From contig NZ_QMFA01000013.1 of assembly GCF_003285005.1 (NCBI RefSeq), positions 62,001 to 126,000 of the forward strand: 64,000 bases of DNA. Reading direction: 5' to 3'. Both the position numbers and the translations under genes were made by a program. Positions 57,913 to 64,000 of the stretch are shown here, one piece after another. Source of the stretch: Paenibacillus sp. YN15 (GTDB lineage Bacteria; Bacillota; Bacilli; Paenibacillales; NBRC-103111). Positions within the stretch are counted from its first letter, which is position 1. Each line of letters opens with the position of its first letter. The notes beneath the pieces were generated by a model, which was not told the origin of the DNA, made no database searches, and saw only the letters and a list, made by a program, of their open reading frames with translations.

Positions 57913-58255
57913 TTAGTCACGCTTATATTTTTCCTTCAGTATGCCGGAGGCCACTCCTCCGACAACCATGAACAGCAATGAGCCGAAATTCCAAAAGAGC
58001 TTTCCGCCATACAGCCCAATATCCATGTCCGCCACTTTGTTCAGCAACAAGACCGCCAATTTGATCACCAGCAGCAGAACGCCTGCCAAAAAGAGGACGT
58101 CAAACAGAAACTTTAATTTGGGGTGGGCCAATTGCCTGCTGCCCGTTCTCCCACTTGGAGACGGATTGCCGGCTTACAAAAAGCTTCTCGGCCAGTTCTT
58201 CCTGCGACCAGCCCTTTTTGTTTCTTTCCGCTTTCAATTTCTCTCCGAAAATCAT
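57913..58255 (-). pseudogene. Broken XRE-family regulator with membrane tail
   Basis: From ATG 58255 (minus) the frame gives MIFGEKLKAERNKKGW, a Cro/C1-type helix-turn-helix up to QSVSKWENGQ, then runs out of family similarity and stops at 58100. The next part, AHPKLKFLFDVLFLAGVLLL with two membrane spans, is in another frame (58131-57913). In intact proteins of this type about 35-40 residues join the two parts, so an internal deletion with frame loss explains the locus best. Confidence 0.65.
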
Positions 58256-58405
58256 AGCAGCAGCTGCCTTTCCGCAAAATTTATAAGCTTATATTATGTG
58301 AATCCTGTGCACAAATAAAGACCGCATTCGTTGCACCGCCATGGCAACCTCATGTTGCGGGCCTGATTGTGATGCAATATCCTTAATCTTTTGCAACAAT
58401 TGACA

Positions 58406-58434
58406 ATGACAGCTCGTCTGATGCAATGTATAGT
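58406..58434 (+). promoter_or_regulatory. Promoter of the SLH-domain gene
   Basis: ATGACA (58406-58411), 17-base spacer, TATAGT (58429-58434) with TG just before. It lies 43 bases before the start codon. Confidence 0.65.
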
Positions 58435-58476
58435 TAGTATTATCCTATTTCCTATTCTATTCTTAGTGGAGGTCTC

Positions 58477-60108
58477 ATGAAAAAAGTAGCAGCTTTGCTT
58501 GCAACCGGCACGATGGCACTTTCCTTGTATACAGGCGCTGCCTTGGTGCAGCCGATCGGAACCTCGTTTGCCGCGTCCCTGACGGCGGAACACTTCAAGG
58601 ATCTGGAGAATGCCGATCCCGGCCTGAAGGCCAAGATTGACGCGATGCTGGCCGCCGATATTTTTGAAGGCGTGTCCGGCGACACATTCGGCATTGACCA
58701 AAATATGACCCGCGCCCAATTCGCCAAGGTGGCGGTGCTCCTCTTTAAGCTTCCGTTGGATACATCCGTGCAGGCCTCGAGCTTCTCCGATGTCCGGGCG
58801 GAGGACCCGGCCAACGGCTGGGCCATTCCTTACGTTGAAGCTGCCCGCAAGGCCGGTCTGATCGACGGCGTTACGGATACCACCTTTGCGCCGGGAGAGC
58901 AAGTGACAGCTGGCCAGCTGGACGCGATCCTGCTGAGAGGGCTGGGCAAATCCGTCGATACAACGGGAGCCGTGTGGTATGCCGATGCGGTGAAGCAAGC
59001 CGGAGCGTTGGGCTTCCATCCCGCAGGCAAAACCGGAGAGGTTGCGGCCGACCGCGCCGATCTGGTCAACAGCTCCTACACGGTGAAGCAGCTGGTGGAC
59101 AAGCCGGTGACTCCTCCCGAGACAACGCCTGTGTCCGTGGTTTCCGCCCAGCCGGCAAGCGATAATCTGAAGGTTCAGGTTACCTTCGATGAGGCAGTGG
59201 ACACGGCAAAAGCGGTTCTTTCCCTAAGCAAAGGCACAGCAGCTGTCCAGACTACGGTCTCATGGTCTGCAGATAAGAAGTCTGCCACCCTGACAGCCGC
59301 CGCGGCTCTCACGGCAGGCGACTATACCGTTGCCCTGAGCGGTCTGGAGGCTTCCGACATCAAGCAAGCTACTGCATCCTTCAACATTCCTGCGGCAAAT
59401 GTTTCCTTCGGATCGGTAACAATCGGCAACCTCACCTATAGTATTCCGCAAGACTACGAGCTTGCAAATGTGGTGGACAGCGGCTTGACCGAAGCGGCAA
59501 CCGGCGCCGATGGCCTGGAGACAAGGGCCAATGCGGAGGACCCCACGGTCAGCAAGCTGGCCAAGGAAATCAAGATCAAGCTGACCTCCGGCGGAGATGA
59601 GGTGGCGGTGCCCGGCATTATCCAGAGCATCGTGTCCACTGACCCCAGCATCATCAAAACCGGCGTATCTGCAGATCACCGCGGCTATGCCCTCGGCCTC
59701 AAAACCGGGACCGCTACACTGACGATTTCCTTCCAAGCGGTGAACGGGGATACGAAGCTGATCCAAACCACTGTTACGGTGAAAAGCGAGCGTGTAGCCG
59801 CCAATGCCATTAAAGTGGAAAACTCCACCTACGAGCACAAACTGGCGGATTCCAGCCAATTCGACGCATACGAAGCGATGGGGTTGACCATTACGGACAA
59901 CTTCGGGACAGAATACGAGAAGGGCGAGATTAAAAAGTATAATTTCGCGCTGGGTACGATGTTCACTGTATCCGCGGTTGAAGGCGGAGGCAGCGTCTCT
60001 GTTGGCCAGGACGGCATAGTCAGCCTGTCCGGCAGCGTAACCTCCTTCGAGCTGAACGCCATATTGTTTAACGGCGAACGGGCTACCACCTATGTGAATG
60101 TAAACTAA
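58477..60108 (+). CDS. SLH-domain surface protein
   Basis: Protein of 543 residues with a signal peptide (MKKVAALLATGTMALSLY, cleavage near SFAA). Residues about 35-210 hold SLH-type repeats (AADIFEGVSGDTFGIDQNMT; AGLIDGVTDTTFAPGEQVTA; and a weaker third). Then an Ig-like domain (VSAQPASDNLKVQVTFDEAV) and further beta-rich regions. SLH repeats bind pyruvylated cell-wall polymers, so the protein sits on the cell wall. The role of the distal part is unknown. GGAGG precedes the ATG; single gene with promoter and terminator. Confidence 0.88.
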   Translation: MKKVAALLATGTMALSLYTGAALVQPIGTSFAASLTAEHFKDLENADPGLKAKIDAMLAADIFEGVSGDTFGIDQNMTRAQFAKVAVLLFKLPLDTSVQASSFSDVRAEDPANGWAIPYVEAARKAGLIDGVTDTTFAPGEQVTAGQLDAILLRGLGKSVDTTGAVWYADAVKQAGALGFHPAGKTGEVAADRADLVNSSYTVKQLVDKPVTPPETTPVSVVSAQPASDNLKVQVTFDEAVDTAKAVLSLSKGTAAVQTTVSWSADKKSATLTAAAALTAGDYTVALSGLEASDIKQATASFNIPAANVSFGSVTIGNLTYSIPQDYELANVVDSGLTEAATGADGLETRANAEDPTVSKLAKEIKIKLTSGGDEVAVPGIIQSIVSTDPSIIKTGVSADHRGYALGLKTGTATLTISFQAVNGDTKLIQTTVTVKSERVAANAIKVENSTYEHKLADSSQFDAYEAMGLTITDNFGTEYEKGEIKKYNFALGTMFTVSAVEGGGSVSVGQDGIVSLSGSVTSFELNAILFNGERATTYVNVN

Positions 60109-60112
60109 AACG

Positions 60113-60160
60113 AAAAACAGCTCTTGCAGAGACAGATGTCCTGCAGGAGCTGTTTTTTTT
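60113..60160 (+). terminator. Terminator of the SLH-domain gene
   Basis: AACAGCTCTTGCAG pairs with CTGCAGGAGCTGTT (one bulge), followed by a run of T. Confidence 0.88.
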
Positions 60161-60185
60161 GCGATGCGGGGAGACGGAGGGAGGT

Positions 60186-61835
60186 TTAGTACGTAATTAT
60201 AACCGTCCGCGTGGTGTCCATATATTCGACCTTGGCGCCGAGCACCTCCGACAGCAGCCTTACCGGAATAATCGTGGTGTCATTGTCCAGAATGGCCGGG
60301 GAATCCGTTGCCACCTCCACACCATTCAGCGCATAAGCATCTTTGGTTGTGAAGAGAGTGACGGTTCTGTCCTGTTTCGTATATATGGCCGCCTTCTGTT
60401 CATCGTCCCAGGTGACGGACGCCCCCAGCGCCTGGGCCAAATCCCTTACCCACAGATAAGAGTTTCCGTCCTTAATGATCGGCTTCTGCTTCATGGGCAC
60501 CCGGATATTATCCAGGATGAATTGATCATCTGTCAGCCCAAACGAAACCACATGCTGCAGCTTGTCGGGCTGGTCCATTTTCTTCAGATACGCGGCGGAA
60601 TCCTTGTGCAGCTTGGTTTTGCCCATATACTCCAGAGGCTCCGTGCGGAAGCTCCATTCCTTCTCATAGATTTTGGGCTGATTATCCTCAATGACGGATA
60701 ATTTAATATATGCCGTGTACACCGTATCCGGGGAGAGCGGCTTCGCCGGAATCAGCATCACCTCATTTTGCAGATGATCATCATCCTCGGGTGTATTCAG
60801 CAGCAGCTCCAGCTTCTTGCCTGTACTGTCCGTCAGCCTGGATTCCACCAATTTTACGTCTCTGACAAATTTTCCTGACAGCTGAGCCATAATCGGATAA
60901 CCTACAGGATATTTCACGCTGGGGTGGTTTCGGATAGGGTCGGGAACCTCATGGCCGTCAAACTGAGCCGGAACATAGGGATCGCCGGGAGCCGGAGAAA
61001 CCACCAGCCGCGAGTTCCATTCATTGGTTAATCCAAATTCAATAACCGTATACTCCCCTTGTTTATGGAAACCAATTTCCACGGCATCAAGCGTCAAGAA
61101 CGGCATACGATGATAAGGGGCGTCGAAAAGATTATCAATCGCTTGGGTGACCGTTGCATTCGGACTTCCAATGAAGGAGACATCCTCTGAAAAATTGCCT
61201 ATATAACCTGTATACATGCCCCGTTCATACAGCTCGTTTCCGATATAGCCGGGGAGCTTGCTGTTTTCCTCGTGCATCGATACTCCGGATAAGCCGACCT
61301 TGTTGGTGTCCAAATATTGGGCGTGCAGCTTGGCCGCATACGTCAGATTCTTATTGTAGGCAAGGGGATTCAAGCCGTGCAAGGCCCTGTAATCGTTTAT
61401 CGCCTGAATGCCTTCCAATTGCTGGTCCGTAGGGGCTGCGGGCAGCTCAGAAACCGCCTTTTCGTCAACGCGGAAGGTCCAGCTTTTCTCAAGGGGCAGG
61501 TAGTCGGAGTCCTTAAGCTCCAACACAACATCTACCGTATGTTCTCCCGCTTTTAAATCCTCCGACGGCGTATAGGACAGGATCATTCTCCCGATGTCCC
61601 ACTGGGCGTCCACTTCAACCTGGTCGATTTTCATTTTGTAGCTTTTGAATTCGGGTGTGATATCGCTTTTTACAAATTCAAACATGATGGTTGGCCTCAT
61701 TAATCCGACGCGTCCCTGCGGATACCAGAAGGAAGAATAAGAGGCCGCTTCAGCTTGCGGCTGGGCCACCAATAATCCTGGAATTGCGATAAGAAGAACA
61801 AGCAGTACGTGTAAAAGCTTTTTCCCATACACCAT
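60186..61835 (-). CDS. Secreted CAP-domain protein with stalk domain
   Basis: Protein of 549 residues. Signal peptide (KLLHVLLVLLIAIPGLLVA). Residues about 140-275 form a CAP/SCP domain (INDYRALHGLNPLAYNKNLT; AAKLHAQYL). The end is a Cu_amine_oxidN1-type stalk domain (DGNSYLWVRDLAQALGASVT; TIIPVRLLSEVLGAKVEYMD). Such exported CAP proteins are frequent in Bacillales; the role is not established. CGGAGGG precedes the ATG. Confidence 0.82.
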   Translation of the reverse strand: MVYGKKLLHVLLVLLIAIPGLLVAQPQAEAASYSSFWYPQGRVGLMRPTIMFEFVKSDITPEFKSYKMKIDQVEVDAQWDIGRMILSYTPSEDLKAGEHTVDVVLELKDSDYLPLEKSWTFRVDEKAVSELPAAPTDQQLEGIQAINDYRALHGLNPLAYNKNLTYAAKLHAQYLDTNKVGLSGVSMHEENSKLPGYIGNELYERGMYTGYIGNFSEDVSFIGSPNATVTQAIDNLFDAPYHRMPFLTLDAVEIGFHKQGEYTVIEFGLTNEWNSRLVVSPAPGDPYVPAQFDGHEVPDPIRNHPSVKYPVGYPIMAQLSGKFVRDVKLVESRLTDSTGKKLELLLNTPEDDDHLQNEVMLIPAKPLSPDTVYTAYIKLSVIEDNQPKIYEKEWSFRTEPLEYMGKTKLHKDSAAYLKKMDQPDKLQHVVSFGLTDDQFILDNIRVPMKQKPIIKDGNSYLWVRDLAQALGASVTWDDEQKAAIYTKQDRTVTLFTTKDAYALNGVEVATDSPAILDNDTTIIPVRLLSEVLGAKVEYMDTTRTVIITY

Positions 61836-62050
61836 AGATGATTTCCCTCCGCCTTGTGCGATAATGATATATCTTCTTCTAAAATTTTCACGTCTTCCAT
61901 TTATTACTATTCTACCTTATTCGACATTTTCCTTCTTTCCCTTTTTTGTATAAATTTAAAATATATAATCGCCTTGTTTGATGGAGTGAAAGCGGATACA
62001 ATTGAAGTGATACTCAATTTTTCCACGCCAAAGACCAGTGGTGATGAATC

Positions 62051-64000
62051 ATGAAGCATCATTATAAGAAAAGCTTGGCCATCATTCTCACCATATCCAG
62101 CATCCCCGGCTTTATTATTGCCGCTCTGGTGTATTGGATGGGGGGCGGCCGTTTGGAAAGGGAGCTGCTTCATCTCCATCAGCTTCAGATTGAACAGGGC
62201 GCGCACAATATTGACCAGCAGCTCAGCAATCTGGAGGTGATGCTGTCCCACTGGGCTTCCGATAATCAATTTGACTACACCCTTCAGGAAGTGGATTTTC
62301 ACAAGAATTATGACCGGGTGAAGGATATCACCCAAACCCTGTTGGTTATGGAGGGCTCCAATACCTTGACCAAGCGGGTGGAGCTTTGTCTTTACAAGCC
62401 GTCGGCCATTTTGTTTGATCCCCAGTATTCCTCTATTGGCAAGGAGAGGTTTAACCAAGTATACCAAGGCCTGCTCCAGACGGACAAACCTTCCTTCTGG
62501 ACCCAGTGGGCATTCGATCCCGATCAGCCGGACGAGAAGGATATTACCCTGGTGCAGCATATTCCGGGGGGCAGCTCCCAGCCCTTCGGCGCCCTGCTGC
62601 TGCGGCTGGATTCGGACAAAATTTCCAGCATGATCAAGTCGCTGATGCCTTATAACGAAGAGGAGAGCTTCCTGATTCAGGATTCAGGGGGCCTCTATTT
62701 TTCCGCAAGCGGAGCAGATGCGCAAGCTCCTTTGGTGAAGGCGCTGCGGGAAAAAATCGGGGAAGAGCCCTCTGAGCGGTCCTTTTTCTACGATTGGCAG
62801 GGTGTTACCTATACGGTATCCTACGGAACCTTCAGCAGAATCGCCTCCAACTGGACATATGTTTCCGCTTCTCCTGTCCCCAGCATTACCATGCCGGTGC
62901 TGTTTATTTCCAAGCTTATCTTCATGCTCAGTATTGTGGCGCTTGTGTTGGCCGGGGTTCTGTCCTGGTTCGCCTCGCACCGCATCTTTTCTCCGGTGAA
63001 GCGTCTGGCCCGGCAACTGGCGGGAGACCCGCATGTGCAATACAACAAGGGGGATGAATTTGCGGTTATTGAAAAGCGGTGGAGCCTGCTCCATGAACAA
63101 AGCCATGAGATGCAGAATCGGCTGTCCGGGCAGCTGCCGCATGTCCAGGAGAGCTTTTTGCGCCAGCTGATCCAAGGGTATTATTACGCTTATTCGGAGG
63201 AGGACTTGAAGCGCCGGATGGAAAGCTTCAGGTGGGAGATCCGCGACAGGCTTTTTGTTGTGATGTATGTTCAGCTGACGGGGATCACAAACCGCGGGGG
63301 CAAATTCAAGTTCGGCGATGAAGGCTTGGCGACCTTCGCGGCAGTGAACATTATCAGCGAATTGGCGGGGCTTCATTTTGAACAGCATAATGCCATCAAC
63401 CTCCATAATCTGAAGGCTGCGTTGCTGGTGATTGCTCCCAATCATGAGCCCTTGGCCGGCAAGCTTCAGACCTTTTCGGAGGAGCTGACCCAGGCGTTCA
63501 GCCAGGTGCTGAACATGCATATGACCATGGTCATCAGCCGGCCCGTCGGCCGGATTACGGAGATTCCCGCGGCCTTCGAGGGAGCCCGGCAATGGGCCGC
63601 CTTCCGCAACTTCTCCAGCAAAAATCAGGTGATTCATATGGACCGCCAGCCGGATATCCCGGCGGATGAAGAGCTCCAATACCCTCTCGCTCTGGAGCGG
63701 GAGCTGATCCAGGCCTTGCAGATCGGGCAGGAGGAGACTGCCTATCAGCTGCTGGAGTCTTTTTTGGCGGCGCTTGCGGTTGAGGGGGCCAAGGAAATTG
63801 AGGTGCAGATGGGTATGCTGCATCTTCTGGGAAGCATCCAGCATGCGGTGATGACATCGGGAATCCATCCCAACCGGTTGTTCAAAGGGGCGAATATGTA
63901 TGAAGCCCTGTCCCAAATCCGCGAGCCCCGCTTCATTCTGGAATGGTTCCGGGAGAAAATTGTGGAGCCGTACCTGCAGGAAATTGTGCAGCGGACGGAT
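62051..64000 (+). CDS. Membrane sensor protein, probable AraC-type regulator, 3' end cut
   Basis: The frame is open from ATG 62051 to the end of the window (650 residues without a stop). A short cytoplasmic start (MKHHYKKSLAI), a membrane span at about 8-30, a long extracellular sensor region, a second span at about 282-306, then a cytoplasmic linker (SHRIFSPVKRLARQL, HAMP-like) and an extended helical region. This matches the large membrane-bound AraC regulators of Paenibacillus, whose DNA-binding domain would be just past the window. Such genes usually sit next to carbohydrate ABC transporters. Confidence 0.72.
   Translation, partial: MKHHYKKSLAIILTISSIPGFIIAALVYWMGGGRLERELLHLHQLQIEQGAHNIDQQLSNLEVMLSHWASDNQFDYTLQEVDFHKNYDRVKDITQTLLVMEGSNTLTKRVELCLYKPSAILFDPQYSSIGKERFNQVYQGLLQTDKPSFWTQWAFDPDQPDEKDITLVQHIPGGSSQPFGALLLRLDSDKISSMIKSLMPYNEEESFLIQDSGGLYFSASGADAQAPLVKALREKIGEEPSERSFFYDWQGVTYTVSYGTFSRIASNWTYVSASPVPSITMPVLFISKLIFMLSIVALVLAGVLSWFASHRIFSPVKRLARQLAGDPHVQYNKGDEFAVIEKRWSLLHEQSHEMQNRLSGQLPHVQESFLRQLIQGYYYAYSEEDLKRRMESFRWEIRDRLFVVMYVQLTGITNRGGKFKFGDEGLATFAAVNIISELAGLHFEQHNAINLHNLKAALLVIAPNHEPLAGKLQTFSEELTQAFSQVLNMHMTMVISRPVGRITEIPAAFEGARQWAAFRNFSSKNQVIHMDRQPDIPADEELQYPLALERELIQALQIGQEETAYQLLESFLAALAVEGAKEIEVQMGMLHLLGSIQHAVMTSGIHPNRLFKGANMYEALSQIREPRFILEWFREKIVEPYLQEIVQRTD

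Overview
The window is about 64 kb of high-GC, spore-forming Firmicute chromosome, most likely Paenibacillus or a close relative in the Paenibacillaceae. Signs are a SpoIVFA/SpoIVFB sporulation pair, strong AGGAGG ribosome sites with ATG/GTG/TTG starts, CgeB-like and YheC/D-like spore-surface proteins, a Bacillus-type Fnr with a C-terminal cysteine cluster, an SLH-domain protein and a TPP-riboswitch thiamine salvage operon. No rRNA, tRNA or CRISPR array was seen.

Layout. (1) 1-5.7 kb: the 3' part of a GH95-type glycosidase, then spoIVFA-spoIVFB-rng. The usual neighbours of this block (minCD before, rplU after) are missing. (2) 6-8.05 kb: an intact IS1182-type insertion sequence with 14-bp inverted repeats and a 9-bp target duplication, placed inside one copy of an intergenic palindrome. 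(3) 8.2-13.4 kb: a TPP-riboswitch operon (M20 deformylase, TenA, ABC ATPase, permease, binding lipoprotein) for salvage of the thiamine pyrimidine. (4) 13.5-18.8 kb: a degenerate Mrr-fold membrane protein, a tiny CoxIIa-like membrane protein, adhE behind tandem Rex-type operators and an Fnr-like box, and a secreted stalk-domain protein. (5) 18.9-22.3 kb, minus strand: dTDP-L-rhamnose genes rfbC-rfbB-rfbD and fnr.

(6) 22.4-53.3 kb is the core of the window, a spore-surface glycan island. It holds an ATP-grasp coat protein, about eight glycosyltransferases, two CgeB-like proteins, a nucleotidyltransferase, a UDP-N-acetyl-6-deoxyhexosamine gene set, a methyltransferase, a DUF1796 protein, a 1225-residue protein built from about 80 decapeptide units, several small unknown proteins, galE, and a WecA/TagO-type lipid-carrier transferase. 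Several proteins carry Lys/Arg-rich tails, and three carry a strict Gly-aromatic repeat of period four. A plausible reading is that rhamnose and an acetamido-deoxy sugar are made in the mother cell and used to decorate a spore crust or exosporium; a near-perfect sigma-K-type promoter at 28.6 kb fits this.

(7) 53.4-64 kb: a possible overlapping small-RNA pair, a YjbR-type protein, a small alarmone synthetase, a methyltransferase, an AraC regulator diverging from a drug/metabolite exporter, a broken XRE regulator, an SLH-domain surface protein, a secreted CAP-domain protein, and the start of a membrane sensor protein that runs off the window.

Intergenic regions repeatedly carry variants of 20-30 nt imperfect palindromes (core TAGCGGA.., ATCCGTTAT, TAGCRACATRAAATGTCTGCTA) in clusters. 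They are among the least explained features here.
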